A stretch of 64,000 bases of DNA, from NCBI GenBank assembly GCA_947493745.1, contig CANLSM010000002.1, positions 1 through 64,000 of the forward strand. The letters are read 5' to 3'. Made by a program: the position numbers and the translations under genes. Origin of the DNA: an uncultured Paracoccaceae bacterium. Its GTDB lineage: Bacteria > Pseudomonadota > Alphaproteobacteria > Rhodobacterales > Rhodobacteraceae. Positions within the stretch are counted from its first letter, which is position 1. Every line of letters starts with the position of its first letter. The notes under the pieces were generated by a model. That model was not told the origin of the DNA. It searched no databases and saw only the letters and a list, made by a program, of their open reading frames with translations. This document shows positions 27,751 through 37,520 of this stretch, in pieces.

Positions 27751-28854
27751 TCAGATGAAGCTGCCCTCGCGAACCAGCAACGGCCGGGGCTTGTCGGGGC
27801 AGTGCACGATCAACTCGGTGCCGGGGTCCCAGGCGCGCTCGCGGATCATCGCCAGCCCGACATTGGTGCCGAAATCCGGCGACCAGGCGGCAGAGGTGAC
27901 CTGCCCAACTTTCTTGCCGCCCATGGTCACCGGCCATTCCTGCCGACAGACAGGCACGCGATCCTCGCCGATCTCGACCGACCTGATCTGGCGGACCGGT
28001 CCTTCCTGCGCCACCCGCAAGAGTGCGTCGCGCCCGATGCAGCCGATCGCCGTGACCGTGTCGCAGAATTTGCCCAGCCCGCATTCATGCGGCGTGTTCT
28101 CGCGGGTAATGTCACTGCCATAGGAGAGCAGACCGCCCTCGGTCCGCTCGATGTAGTTCGGCCCGCCGGCCCGGACATCGAGGTCCTTGCCCGCCTCCAT
28201 CAGCGCATCCCAAAGCGGCTCTCCCGCCGCGGTGTCTGTGCAGTAGATCTCGTAACCGCCCTGCTTGGAATAGCCCGAACGTGCGACAACATGGGTGTGG
28301 CCTGCAAACTCGATCTCGCGAAACCGGAAGAAGCCGATGCTGGTGATGTCCTCGCCAAAGACCCGAGCTGCAAGCGTGTCCGCTTTGGGACCCTGCACCG
28401 CCAGCGGTGAGACATCCGGTTCGATCACATCGACCGTCATGTTCAGCCCGTAGGCCAGACCCTTGGCCCAGTAGAGCAGATCACTGTCGGCGATGGAGAC
28501 CCAGAAACGATCCTCCGCCAGTTTCAGCGTCACCGGATCATTCAGCATGCCACCGGTCTCATCCACCATTGGCGTATAGAAACAGCGGCCAACCGTCAGT
28601 CCACGCAGATCGCGCGGCGTCAGCATCTGCACCAGACGGGCGGCATCCGGCCCGCGGATTTCCACCTGTCGCTCGCAGGAGACATCCCAGATCTGAACGG
28701 CTGATTTCAGGTGATGATAATCATCCTCGACCGAGTTGAAAACAGCCGGCAGGAGCATGTGGTTGTAAACGGTATAGGCCTTGACACCTGCCGCCTCAAC
28801 ACGGTCCGTGAACGGGGTGCGCCGCACGCGGCGGGTAATTGACAACTCAACCAT
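27751..28854 (-). CDS. dmdA: DmdA-like aminomethyltransferase-family protein (probable DMSP demethylase)
   Basis: A 367-residue GcvT-fold protein. The stretches KAYTVYNHMLLPAVFNSVED, IWDVSCERQVEIRGPDAARL and QMLTPRDLRG, followed by VDETGGMLNDPVTLKL, look like marine DMSP demethylases, which move a methyl group from dimethylsulfoniopropionate to tetrahydrofolate. There is no gcvH or gcvP beside it, so it is not the glycine cleavage T protein. I chose the ATG at 28854 because GGAGGAG lies 6 bases upstream. A different tetrahydrofolate-dependent demethylase remains possible. Confidence 0.68.
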   Translation of the reverse strand: MVELSITRRVRRTPFTDRVEAAGVKAYTVYNHMLLPAVFNSVEDDYHHLKSAVQIWDVSCERQVEIRGPDAARLVQMLTPRDLRGLTVGRCFYTPMVDETGGMLNDPVTLKLAEDRFWVSIADSDLLYWAKGLAYGLNMTVDVIEPDVSPLAVQGPKADTLAARVFGEDITSIGFFRFREIEFAGHTHVVARSGYSKQGGYEIYCTDTAAGEPLWDALMEAGKDLDVRAGGPNYIERTEGGLLSYGSDITRENTPHECGLGKFCDTVTAIGCIGRDALLRVAQEGPVRQIRSVEIGEDRVPVCRQEWPVTMGGKKVGQVTSAAWSPDFGTNVGLAMIRERAWDPGTELIVHCPDKPRPLLVREGSFI

Positions 28855-29094
28855 GATCGCTCCTCCGCCGCTGGTTTCGGGCACCCTATTTCGCGGTCAC
28901 CGTGCGATGGCGGACATATCCGACACGCCTGCGTCGTTTTTGCCTGACCCGACGAATTTCCGGCTTTGGCCTTGCAATTGAGCGGCGCAGGCGTCATGTG
29001 TCCCCAGTCCTTGGGCAGATATGGCGCCAACTCGGGGATGAAGGCTGAACGCAGCACTTCGTTTGCTAGAGATCTCGCGCCAGAGGACCATTTG

Positions 29095-30381
29095 GTGACA
29101 ACAGAAGACTTTTCCGGTTTCGGCTTGGCCGAACCGCTGATTTCGGCCTTGCAAAAGGCGAAATTTACCGAGCCGACCCCGATCCAGCAGCAGGCCATTC
29201 CGGCGCAGCTTGAAGGGCGGGACATTCTTGGCGTAGCCCAGACCGGGACCGGCAAGACCGCAGCTTTCGGTCTGCCGATCCTGCATCACATCCTTGGGAT
29301 GCAGGGCCGCGCGACGCCGGGCTGCTGCAGGGCGCTGGTGCTCGCACCGACGCGTGAGCTTGCCGTCCAGATCAAGGACAATTTCCGGGTCTTTGCAGAT
29401 GGCGCACCGGTTTCCACCGCGCTGATCCTTGGCGGCGTTGCGCGTTCCGGACAGGTGCGCGCGGTCAAACGGGGGGTCGATGTGATCATCGCAACGCCGG
29501 GGCGTCTGATCGACCTCATGGATGATGGCGTCGTGCATCTTGATGAGACCCGCTTTGTTGTTCTCGACGAGGCGGATCGGATGCTCGACATGGGCTTCGT
29601 GCAGCCGGTCAGAAAGATCGTGGCGGCGCTTCATCCAAAGCGCCAGTCCGCGCTCTTTTCCGCCACGATGCCGCCCGAGGTCCGTTCACTCGCGGAGTCC
29701 TTCCTCAAGGATCCGCTGCGCGTGGAGGTCGCCCCTCAGGCAACCGTGATCCCAAAGATTGAACAGCGGGCAGAATTGCTCGACGGCCCGGCCAAGCGTG
29801 GACGCCTGCGCGACATTCTGAACGGTGAGGGTGTGGAGCGAACAATCGTGTTCGCGCGGACCAAACGCGGGGCGGATCGGCTGGGTCAGAACCTGGTCCG
29901 GGACGGTATTCCGGCGGAAGTGATCCATGGCAACAAGATGCAGAATGCGCGCCAGAAGGCGCTGGGCAAGTTCCGCCAGGGGATTGTCAAAACCCTTGTG
30001 GCGACCGACATCGTGGCGCGTGGCATCGATGTGCCGGGCATCACCCATGTCATCAACTATGATCTGCCCGATGAGGCGGAAAATTATGTGCACCGCATTG
30101 GCCGGACCGGTCGAAACGGGGCAGAGGGCGTTGCCATCACGCTTTGCGCCAAGGATGAATTGCCGAAATTGCGGGCTGTTGAGAAGATCATCGGAACCGA
30201 ACTGATCCCGCGGGTGGCAGGTGAACCGACAAAGGCCAAGCCCCGCAAGCGGCCCGGTCGTCCGCAACGGTCCGCACAGCCGGGTGCCGGGCGCAAACCG
30301 AAACAGGCGGCGGGCGACGCGCCGCCAAAGCGCAATCGGCGGCGGCGCAAGCCCGCGCGACCTTCGGCTCAGGCGCGGTAA
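29095..30381 (+). CDS. DEAD-box RNA helicase, RhlE type
   Basis: A 428-residue RNA helicase with the full motif series: Q motif (FTEPTPIQQQAIP), Walker A AQTGTGKTAAF, PTRELA, DEADRMLDMGF, SATM, VATDIVARGIDVPGI and HRIGRTGRNG. A basic tail of about 60 residues rich in Arg, Lys and Pro follows, typical of RhlE-type helicases and probably used for RNA binding. I chose GTG at 29095, with AGAGGA 8 bases upstream; a longer frame from 28966 exists but is not family-like. It overlaps the convergent next gene by 13 bases. Confidence 0.93.
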   Translation: MTTEDFSGFGLAEPLISALQKAKFTEPTPIQQQAIPAQLEGRDILGVAQTGTGKTAAFGLPILHHILGMQGRATPGCCRALVLAPTRELAVQIKDNFRVFADGAPVSTALILGGVARSGQVRAVKRGVDVIIATPGRLIDLMDDGVVHLDETRFVVLDEADRMLDMGFVQPVRKIVAALHPKRQSALFSATMPPEVRSLAESFLKDPLRVEVAPQATVIPKIEQRAELLDGPAKRGRLRDILNGEGVERTIVFARTKRGADRLGQNLVRDGIPAEVIHGNKMQNARQKALGKFRQGIVKTLVATDIVARGIDVPGITHVINYDLPDEAENYVHRIGRTGRNGAEGVAITLCAKDELPKLRAVEKIIGTELIPRVAGEPTKAKPRKRPGRPQRSAQPGAGRKPKQAAGDAPPKRNRRRRKPARPSAQAR

Positions 30382-31172
30382 AGCCTCTGGCGTCCGACTG
30401 TCAGCGGCACGAGAAGGCGGTCCCTGATCTGCAGATCGGGCAGATCCTTGGGGATGAAGTCGAACGCTCCGCGCACCAGTCCGCTGACCACCAGGTCGCT
30501 GTCATCCTGCTGGGAGATCATTGCGACGGGGATGTCCTCCTTCCCCGGCGTTGATTTTATGAAGTCGATGACTTCGCCTGACCGCATGTCGCCGAGCTCC
30601 GCTTCCAGCACGACCAAATCGGGCTGAAAGCGATCGAGGATATCCATCGCGTTCTGACCCGATCCCGCGTAGCGCGGCTGGCAGTTTTCCAACAGGCTGC
30701 CCTGCCGCTCGATCCAGTAATCCTCGTCCGGGTCGATCACCAGAAGATCCCAGTGCTCGCTCGCCTTTTCCATCTTGCGCCGCTGGATGTAGCTGACGGT
30801 AGGATCGGCTTCCTCGACCACTTTCGCCGTCATCTCAATGAACAGCCTGAACGCGTCCTTGATGGTCATGCTGTGATGTTCGCGGGTCTGATTGACGGTC
30901 TTTTCTTCCAGCAGAAAGGCGAGCGAGATACACGCGACGGCGAGCCGCTTGTGACCGAGACTGCGGGCGCTGCGGCCGATCTGCGTCACGGTCTCACAAA
31001 GATCGCGATATTCGTCTTTCTTGAGACAAAGGATGCGATTGTGACGGCCAAGCCGATCAAAATCCCGCAACGTACTTTTCAGATATCCTGCAAAGTATTT
31101 CTGCTCGTCAGTTGTAGCCAGGCTACGGAAATCAGGTGTGCTACCCGAAACGAGTCTCAGTTGTGCCTTCAT
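30369..31172 (-). CDS. Degenerate receiver-domain protein with Glu at the phospho-acceptor position
   Basis: A 267-residue cytosolic protein. Residues 1-135 are mostly helical with no recognised fold. Residues 141-260 resemble a response-regulator receiver: the acidic pair in VIDPDED, Ser220 at the conserved Thr/Ser position, and Lys242 in FIPKDL. The strand that should end in the phosphorylated Asp reads DLVVLEAEL, so the acceptor is Glu190, which can mimic the phosphorylated state. There is no output domain after it. No kinase gene is adjacent. The ATG at 31172 was chosen. Confidence 0.65.
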   Translation of the reverse strand: MKAQLRLVSGSTPDFRSLATTDEQKYFAGYLKSTLRDFDRLGRHNRILCLKKDEYRDLCETVTQIGRSARSLGHKRLAVACISLAFLLEEKTVNQTREHHSMTIKDAFRLFIEMTAKVVEEADPTVSYIQRRKMEKASEHWDLLVIDPDEDYWIERQGSLLENCQPRYAGSGQNAMDILDRFQPDLVVLEAELGDMRSGEVIDFIKSTPGKEDIPVAMISQQDDSDLVVSGLVRGAFDFIPKDLPDLQIRDRLLVPLTVGRQRLYRA

Positions 31173-31337
31173 GATCTGCCCCCACACGACTACCACTTGC
31201 TAAGTCTGAGAGAGCCTCCAAACCCGATCAGACAACGAAAAACTCTTGTGCAGAAAGCTAAGCACGAAAGAGTTAACAAACCGTCGCGAGGCTGGAGTGC
31301 AGGCTACCAGTGTATGACTGCGCACGAAATCAATGAT

Positions 31338-34300
31338 TTAGGACAGCTGGGCGAGCAGGCTGGCGTTCCCTCCGGAGGCAGTTGTGTCAATGCAGACATG
31401 GTGTTCGGTCAGATAGTCCTGAAACGCCGTTTGATCCGTGGAGAAGGTGACAATCGGCCCAGCCCGTCGTGCCAGAGCCTTCCGATACTGCCGCGCCAAC
31501 TCTGATTTCGCGGCAAAACAGACAAGACCGAGAGCTTCGACCTGCTCAAGTGCGGCAGGCGCTGGCCAGGTCCTTATTTCTGCAAGGGCCAGGCTCTGAA
31601 GCTCGGCTGACAGATGTTTCATGAGCGGTGTCGGAGCGATCACCTTGCAGCCCGCCACCAGCGCCTGAGTTATCTGGGCCTCGGCGGATGCGACATCGGG
31701 ACCGAGGCAAAGAACCATGCCTCGTGGAAGCGCGCGATAGGCATTCAACTCGCCCGTCGGTCCCGGAAGGTCCTGCGGCAGAAGCGCCGTTTCAATCCCG
31801 TTTCTGGCAAGTCCCTCCAGCGCTGCATGATCAATTGACAGCTTCTGCGCCTTGGCGAATGCTGCTTCCAGCTCCGCCGCTGACACCTCCGCTGACAACT
31901 TTTCCTCTTCCGTGTCGGACGCAAAGGCGCCGCGCGTGAACTGGCGCAGATAGAGCGGCCCGCCTGCCTTTGGCCCGGTTCCCGAAAGCCCCTCACCTCC
32001 AAAGGGCTGCGAGCCGACAATGGCCCCGATCTGGTTGCGGTTGACATAGTGATTTCCCGCAGTCACCCGGGTTGTCAGGTCGGCAATCCGGTCGTCAAGT
32101 CGGGTATGCAATCCGAAAGTCAAACCATAGCCCGAGGCGTTGATCAGCCCGATCACATCATCCAGCTGATCGGCCGCAAATCGGCTGATATGCAGAACGG
32201 GTCCGAACACCTCACGGTCCTGAAGGGTGAGATCGGGCAGCGACACCAGCGTTGCCGGACATGTCTGCGGGTGATCTGACGCGACCCGATGAAGAATGGA
32301 CTTGTCTTCGAGATAGGCGTTGATCCCGTCAAGTGCGTCCCGGTCGATGATCGGACCGATATCCGTGGCCCGGTCCCAAGGGTCACCGTGAACCTGGACA
32401 TCCATCGCGCCGCGGATCAGGGCCTCAAGATCGTCAGCGATGTCGGCCTGCGCAAAAATCACCCTGAGCGCCGAGCACCTCTGACCGGCCGACTGAAAGG
32501 CCGAGGCGATGATGTCCCGGGTAGCCTGCTCCAGAAGCGCCGTGCTGTCCACGATCATCGCGTTGATCCCGCCGGTCTCGGCAATCAGAACGGCGTCGGG
32601 CGACAGGTGATCGGCCATGGATGCCTGAATGCGCCTGGCGGTTGCGGTCGAGCCTGTAAAGCAGATGCCGTCCACTCTGGGATCCGAGGTCACCCGTGCG
32701 CCCACATCCGCGCCTCCCGGCAGCAGATGCAGGATCTCTTTCGGGACGCCTGCCCTGTGCAGGAGATCGACGGCAAACCTCGCGATCAATGGGGTCTGAG
32801 GGGCGGGCTTGGCCAGCACGGCATTGCCGCATGCAAGGGCTGCCGAGATCTGGCCTGTGAAGATCGCTAGAGGGAAGTTCCATGGCGAGATGCAGGCGAA
32901 TATCCCGCGCGGTCGGCGGGTTTGATCTTCAACGCCGGAGGCGTAATATCGAAGAAAATCAACAGCCTCGCGCAACTCGGCGACGCAATCAAGCGGGGTC
33001 TTGCCGGCTTCCCGTGCCAGAATGGCGAAGATCTCGCCGCTGTTCTCCTCATAGAGCGTGGCTGCCCGATTGAGCACCTCTGCACGCTGGTTCTGATCAA
33101 GGGCCTCCCAGGCCGGTTGATGGGCCCGAGACTGAACGAACGCCTGCTCGATCTCCTCGGCACCAGCCAGGTGGACCTGTCCGACATGACTGCCGTCAAA
33201 CGGGCTGTGCACCGGAGCGCCATCCTCTGCGCTGTCCCACTGCTTTTTCTCAAAGGGCGCGCGCGCTGCGGCATAGCTTTTCCAGTCGTCTTCCAGATCC
33301 CATCCCCGCGAGTTCTCGCGTGGCGCAAAGATCTCGGTCGGGGCGGGAAGCGCAGGATTGCGATGTTGCGTGCGGTCCCTGGCGCTTTCAAACGGATCGG
33401 CGGCGAGCGTCTCTGGCGCAACGGCCGGGTCGAGAAGCTGGTTCACGAAGGACGAATTGGCGCCGTTTTCAAGCAGACGCCGCACCAGATAGGCCAGCAG
33501 GTCCCGATGCGCCCCGACCGGCGCATAAACCCGGCACCGACTGCCATGCTGTTTCTGAACCACCTCATGCAGCGCTTCGCCCATCCCGTGCAGACGCTGG
33601 AACTCAAAACCCTCGACGCCTCCTGCCATATGCAGAATGGCCGTGATCGAATGTGCGTTATGGGTGGCAAACTGCGGATAAATCCGGTCGCGAAGCTCCA
33701 GAAGGCGGCGCGCGCACGCAATGTAGGAGATGTCCGAGCTGATCTTGCGGGTGAAAACCGGGTAGTCCTCGATACCTGCCACCTGGGCGCGCTTGATCTC
33801 GGTGTCCCAATAGGCGCCCTTGACCAGCCGTACCGTGACCCGCCGATCCAGTTTCGCGGCCAGTGTGTTAATCCACTCGATCACCGGCAGGGCGCGTTTG
33901 CCATAGGCCTGTACGACCATTCCGAAACCGTCCCAGTCGGCGAGTGCAGTGTCCGCAAGAAGGGTTTCGATCACATCAAGCGAGATATCGAGCCGGTCCG
34001 CCTCTTCCGCGTCGATCGTGAAGCCCAGATTGTGTGATGCCGCCAGCCTTGCCAATCCGCCGACACGTTCAAGCAAAGTGTCGAACATCACCGATTTCTG
34101 GCCTGCCTGATAGCGCGGATGGAGGGCCGAGAGCTTGACCGAGATGCCCGGATTGCCTTCCAATTCCTTCCCGGCGCGGGTGCCCAGGTGGGTGATCGCA
34201 TCGTGGTAGGCCTTGACGTAGCGCAGGGCGTCCCTCTCCGTCACCGCGGCCTCGCCCAGCATATCGTATGAGTGCTGGAGGTTTTTGGATTTCTCCGCCC

Positions 34301-34841
34301 GGGTCACGGCCTTCTCAATGGTCTCGCCGAGGACGAATTGTGAGCCGAGCTCCCGCATGGCCTGCGAGACGGCGGCGCGCAGCACCGGCTCTCCGAGACG
34401 CCGTGTCATCGCGCGCAGAGTCTCGGCCAGACCGGCCCCCTTGCCGGGCTTGAGGATCTGCCCGGTCAGCATCAGGGCCCAGGTCGAGGCATTGACCAGA
34501 GCCGATGGTGCATGTCCGGCATGGCTTTGCCAGTCAGCGCCGCCGATCTTGTCTGCGATCAACTGGTCAATCGTCTCGGTGTCGGGAACCCGCAACAACG
34601 CCTCGGCCAGACACATCAAAGCCACGCCTTCGCGTGTAGAAAGACCATACTCTCCCAGGAAACGGTCGGGCAGAGTGGGGCGCATGTCCGCCCGAACGGC
34701 GCGAACAAGATCAGCGGCCTTCCGGGAGATGTCCGAACACTCGTGCGTCTCAAGTTTTGCCGCATAGATCAGCGACGGAACCAGTTGCTCCTCGCTTTCC
34801 AGCCGGAACTGTCGGATTTTCTTGCGCAGCTGATCTGTCAT
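31338..34841 (-). CDS. putA: Bifunctional proline dehydrogenase / glutamate-semialdehyde dehydrogenase PutA
   Basis: A 1167-residue enzyme oxidising proline to glutamate. An N-terminal arm is followed by a FAD-dependent proline dehydrogenase barrel (about residues 150-440, with RLVKGAYWDTEIKRAQ) and an NAD-dependent aldehyde dehydrogenase domain (about 520-960, with the catalytic Glu in AETGGIN and the Cys in SAGQRCSALRV). The last 170 residues are an extra ALDH-superfamily domain ending DTTASGGNASLLAQL. It lacks the N-terminal DNA-binding ribbon-helix-helix, so regulation must come from elsewhere, most likely the divergent Lrp-family gene. AGGAGG lies before the ATG. Confidence 0.97.
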   Translation of the reverse strand: MTDQLRKKIRQFRLESEEQLVPSLIYAAKLETHECSDISRKAADLVRAVRADMRPTLPDRFLGEYGLSTREGVALMCLAEALLRVPDTETIDQLIADKIGGADWQSHAGHAPSALVNASTWALMLTGQILKPGKGAGLAETLRAMTRRLGEPVLRAAVSQAMRELGSQFVLGETIEKAVTRAEKSKNLQHSYDMLGEAAVTERDALRYVKAYHDAITHLGTRAGKELEGNPGISVKLSALHPRYQAGQKSVMFDTLLERVGGLARLAASHNLGFTIDAEEADRLDISLDVIETLLADTALADWDGFGMVVQAYGKRALPVIEWINTLAAKLDRRVTVRLVKGAYWDTEIKRAQVAGIEDYPVFTRKISSDISYIACARRLLELRDRIYPQFATHNAHSITAILHMAGGVEGFEFQRLHGMGEALHEVVQKQHGSRCRVYAPVGAHRDLLAYLVRRLLENGANSSFVNQLLDPAVAPETLAADPFESARDRTQHRNPALPAPTEIFAPRENSRGWDLEDDWKSYAAARAPFEKKQWDSAEDGAPVHSPFDGSHVGQVHLAGAEEIEQAFVQSRAHQPAWEALDQNQRAEVLNRAATLYEENSGEIFAILAREAGKTPLDCVAELREAVDFLRYYASGVEDQTRRPRGIFACISPWNFPLAIFTGQISAALACGNAVLAKPAPQTPLIARFAVDLLHRAGVPKEILHLLPGGADVGARVTSDPRVDGICFTGSTATARRIQASMADHLSPDAVLIAETGGINAMIVDSTALLEQATRDIIASAFQSAGQRCSALRVIFAQADIADDLEALIRGAMDVQVHGDPWDRATDIGPIIDRDALDGINAYLEDKSILHRVASDHPQTCPATLVSLPDLTLQDREVFGPVLHISRFAADQLDDVIGLINASGYGLTFGLHTRLDDRIADLTTRVTAGNHYVNRNQIGAIVGSQPFGGEGLSGTGPKAGGPLYLRQFTRGAFASDTEEEKLSAEVSAAELEAAFAKAQKLSIDHAALEGLARNGIETALLPQDLPGPTGELNAYRALPRGMVLCLGPDVASAEAQITQALVAGCKVIAPTPLMKHLSAELQSLALAEIRTWPAPAALEQVEALGLVCFAAKSELARQYRKALARRAGPIVTFSTDQTAFQDYLTEHHVCIDTTASGGNASLLAQLS

Positions 34842-34929
34842 GGGGACCTCCTTGCCGAGAAGCTAGCACAATCACACTGCTCATTTCCCCTTTATCTTTT
34901 CCAGTTCACGGTGATTATGCCTGTTGAGC

Positions 34930-34943
34930 TTCGATGAATCGAA
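34930..34943. promoter_or_regulatory. Palindrome TTCGAT-GA-ATCGAA between putA and the Lrp gene
   Basis: A perfect 6-base inverted repeat with a 2-base centre in the 117-base divergent region, 15 bases upstream of the Lrp-family start. It is a candidate operator for the Lrp-type regulator, acting on its own gene and putA. Confidence 0.4.
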
Positions 34944-34958
34944 AAGATGGACTGCAAG

Positions 34959-35405
34959 ATGAGCAAGATGGACAGCTTTGACCTGCGAATACTGAACCTT
35001 CTGAAATCTGATGGTCGGATCACCATGGCCGCTCTTGCGGATCGCATCGGATTGTCGAAATCTCCAACTCAGGCGCGGGTCAAGCGGCTGGAGCGGGATG
35101 GCGTGATCAGAGGTTATGCGGCCCTTGTCGATCACTCCAAGACCGACAGCGGATTTGTGACCATGGTGCAGGTCACGCTCTCGGATACCCGCTCAAAAGC
35201 GCTTGAAGCGTTCAACGAGGCTGTTCTTGACGTGCCCCAGATTGTTGGCTGCCATATGATTGCGGGAAGTTTCGACTACCTGCTCAAGGTGCGTACACGG
35301 GACATGACCGCCTATCGCAGGGTCATGGCCGAGATTCTCTCCACACTCCCGCATGTCTCCCACACATCGACCTTTGCAGTCATGGAGACCGTGCGCGACG
35401 GGTAG
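34959..35405 (+). CDS. Lrp/AsnC-family regulator, probable PutR
   Basis: A 148-residue transcription factor with an N-terminal helix-turn-helix (DLRILNLLKSDGRITMAALADRIG, then the recognition helix SKSPTQARVKRLE) and a C-terminal RAM ligand-binding domain. It is divergent from putA, the standard arrangement of PutR, which activates putA in response to proline in alphaproteobacteria. ATG codons at 34947, 34959 and 34968 are all in frame with no decisive ribosome site; I took 34959. Confidence 0.88.
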   Translation: MSKMDSFDLRILNLLKSDGRITMAALADRIGLSKSPTQARVKRLERDGVIRGYAALVDHSKTDSGFVTMVQVTLSDTRSKALEAFNEAVLDVPQIVGCHMIAGSFDYLLKVRTRDMTAYRRVMAEILSTLPHVSHTSTFAVMETVRDG

Positions 35406-35619
35406 GGTGACTCGTTTTTGCGGCCGGTGAGCCCACCACTGACAATAATCGGCCCGGACCATTTCTGAAAAATTCGCAAAAAATTTCACATTCACAAGGA
35501 CCTGTCATTTAGGCTCTACGCATGGTTGACAGTGAGCGGTTGAAAAACCTAGCCTTTCTAACAAGATGCGGGTGATCCGCACGCGACTTGCCCGTTGAGG
35601 CGCCACCAGGGGAATTTGA

Positions 35620-36588
35620 TTGTCAGGTTTTGGTGCGGATCTGTTCCGCCTTGTTTTGAAACGTCTGGGCTTTGGCCTGCTGACACTGATTGTCGTGTCA
35701 CTGATCATTTTCGGAGCGGTGGAGCTGCTGCCCGGTGACTTTGCCGAAGAAATTCTGGGGCAGGGGGCCACGCCGGAGGCCGTAGCGGTCATCCGCGAGG
35801 AACTTGGGCTCGATCAGCCGGTCGTCACCCGCTATTTTAGCTGGCTGGGTGGCGCGCTGACGGGCGATTTTGGCATCTCCTTCGGCAACCAGCGCTCGGT
35901 GGCTGAACAACTGGGCCCGCGATTTGCAAATACGCTTTTCCTGGCCCTTGTCGCAGCCTGTATCTCCGTGCCGCTTGCGGTGGGGGTCGGCATCCTCGCG
36001 GCGCTTTACCGCAACTCGATCTTTGACCGGCTGGCCAATATTACCACATTGACGTCGATCTCGTCGCCCGAGTTCTTTGTCGCCTATATCCTGATCCTGT
36101 TTCTGGCGGTGATGAACCCGATCTTCCCGTCCCTCAGCAATGTCTCCAGCGGGCTCGATTTTGGCACGCGGCTGGAGCGCACGATGCTGCCGGCCCTGAC
36201 ACTGACCCTTGTGGTGACGGCCCATATGATGCGGATGACACGGGCCGCGATCATCAATCTTCTCGCGTCGCCTTATATCGAGATGGCCCGGCTCAAGGGC
36301 GTCTCGCCCGCACGCGTGATCGTGCGCCACGCCCTGCCAAACGCGCTCGCCCCGATCATCAACGTGATTGCCCTGAACCTCGCCTATCTGATCACAGGCG
36401 TGGTCGTGGTCGAGGTGGTCTTTGTCTATCCAGGCGTCGGGCAGCTTTTCGTCGATAGCGTGAAAATCCGCGACATCCCGATAGTGCAGGCCTGCTGCCT
36501 GATCTTTGCTGCCACCTATATTCTGCTGAACCTGACGGCGGATGTCCTGTCGATCTTGTCGAACCCGCGTCTGAGGCATCCGAAATGA
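35620..36588 (+). CDS. Peptide-type ABC transporter permease (DppB/OppB family)
   Basis: A 322-residue inner-membrane permease with six helices and the EAA-type loop YIEMARLKGVSPARVIVRHA. It is the first gene of a four-gene import operon. The start codon is TTG at 35620, supported by AGGGGAA about 7 bases upstream; no ATG fits. The stop overlaps the next permease gene by 4 bases. The substrate may be a peptide, opine or other small oligomer; family membership alone does not decide. Confidence 0.9.
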   Translation: MSGFGADLFRLVLKRLGFGLLTLIVVSLIIFGAVELLPGDFAEEILGQGATPEAVAVIREELGLDQPVVTRYFSWLGGALTGDFGISFGNQRSVAEQLGPRFANTLFLALVAACISVPLAVGVGILAALYRNSIFDRLANITTLTSISSPEFFVAYILILFLAVMNPIFPSLSNVSSGLDFGTRLERTMLPALTLTLVVTAHMMRMTRAAIINLLASPYIEMARLKGVSPARVIVRHALPNALAPIINVIALNLAYLITGVVVVEVVFVYPGVGQLFVDSVKIRDIPIVQACCLIFAATYILLNLTADVLSILSNPRLRHPK

Positions 36589-37520
36589 TCTTCCTCTATA
36601 TCATTCTGATCTTTGCCGCCGCCGCCGGATTTGCCTGGCTCTTCCGAGCAGGCCTTGTCGCCGTTCTGCCGCGCAATGCGGCGATGCTTTTCGGCTCCAT
36701 GCCGCTGACCGCCTCCTTCGGGCTGCTGATGGTGCTGCTCTATGTCTTCATGGCGATCTTCGCCCCGGTGATCGCGCCTTTCGGTGAGGCGGAGGTGTTT
36801 GACAAGTTCAATGCTCTGCCCGGCGATGATCCGCGGTTTCTGCTGGGCACCGACCAGATCGGACGAGACCTCCTGACCCGGCTGATCTATGGCGGGCGAA
36901 ACACCATAGGGATTGCGTTTGTCACCACATGCCTTGCCTTCTTTCTGGGTGCGTTCATGGGCTTTCTGGCGGCGACGGTCGGTGGCTGGCTCGACCAGTT
37001 GCTGAGCCGGGGCGTCGATGCGTTGATGGCCATTCCGCAGCTAATTTTCGCACTCTTGTTGATCACCATTGTCGGGCAATCGACGCTCAACATGATCCTG
37101 GTGATCGCGGTGCTCGATTCCACGCGCGTTTTCCGGTTGGCGCGGGCGGTGGCGGTCAACATCGTGGTGATGGACTATATCGAGGCGGCCCAATTACGTG
37201 GCGAGCGGTTGCCCTATCTGATCTTCCGGGAAATCCTGCCCAATGCCGCCGCACCTCTGGTGGCCGAGTTCGGGCTGCGGTTCTGCTTCGTGTTCCTGCT
37301 GATCGCATCGCTCAGCTTTCTGGGCCTCGGCATCCAGCCACCGCTGGCCGACTGGGGGACGATGGTGCGCGACCTTTCGCAGTTCATCAACTTTGCGGCC
37401 TTCGCGCCGCTGACCGCCTCGCTTCCGCTGATGGCCGCCGGTGCGATTGCGCTGCTGACCGTGTCGGTCAATTTCGTGGTGGACTGGATGCTGCACCGCT
37501 CCAGCGGACTGAAGGAGTAA
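36585..37520 (+). CDS. Peptide-type ABC transporter permease (DppC/OppC family)
   Basis: A 311-residue permease with the DppC-type N-terminal helix, the periplasmic segment FLLGTDQIGRDLLTRLIYGGR and the EAA loop YIEAAQLRGERLPYLIFREI. It pairs with the upstream permease to form the channel, and its start overlaps that gene's stop (ATGA). A gene for a fused ATPase follows after 5 bases. Confidence 0.92.
   Translation: MIFLYIILIFAAAAGFAWLFRAGLVAVLPRNAAMLFGSMPLTASFGLLMVLLYVFMAIFAPVIAPFGEAEVFDKFNALPGDDPRFLLGTDQIGRDLLTRLIYGGRNTIGIAFVTTCLAFFLGAFMGFLAATVGGWLDQLLSRGVDALMAIPQLIFALLLITIVGQSTLNMILVIAVLDSTRVFRLARAVAVNIVVMDYIEAAQLRGERLPYLIFREILPNAAAPLVAEFGLRFCFVFLLIASLSFLGLGIQPPLADWGTMVRDLSQFINFAAFAPLTASLPLMAAGAIALLTVSVNFVVDWMLHRSSGLKE

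Noticed and set aside
32922-34037. 371-codon rightward open frame inside putA
   Set aside because: Antisense to well-supported PutA domains, with no ribosome site or protein-like composition.
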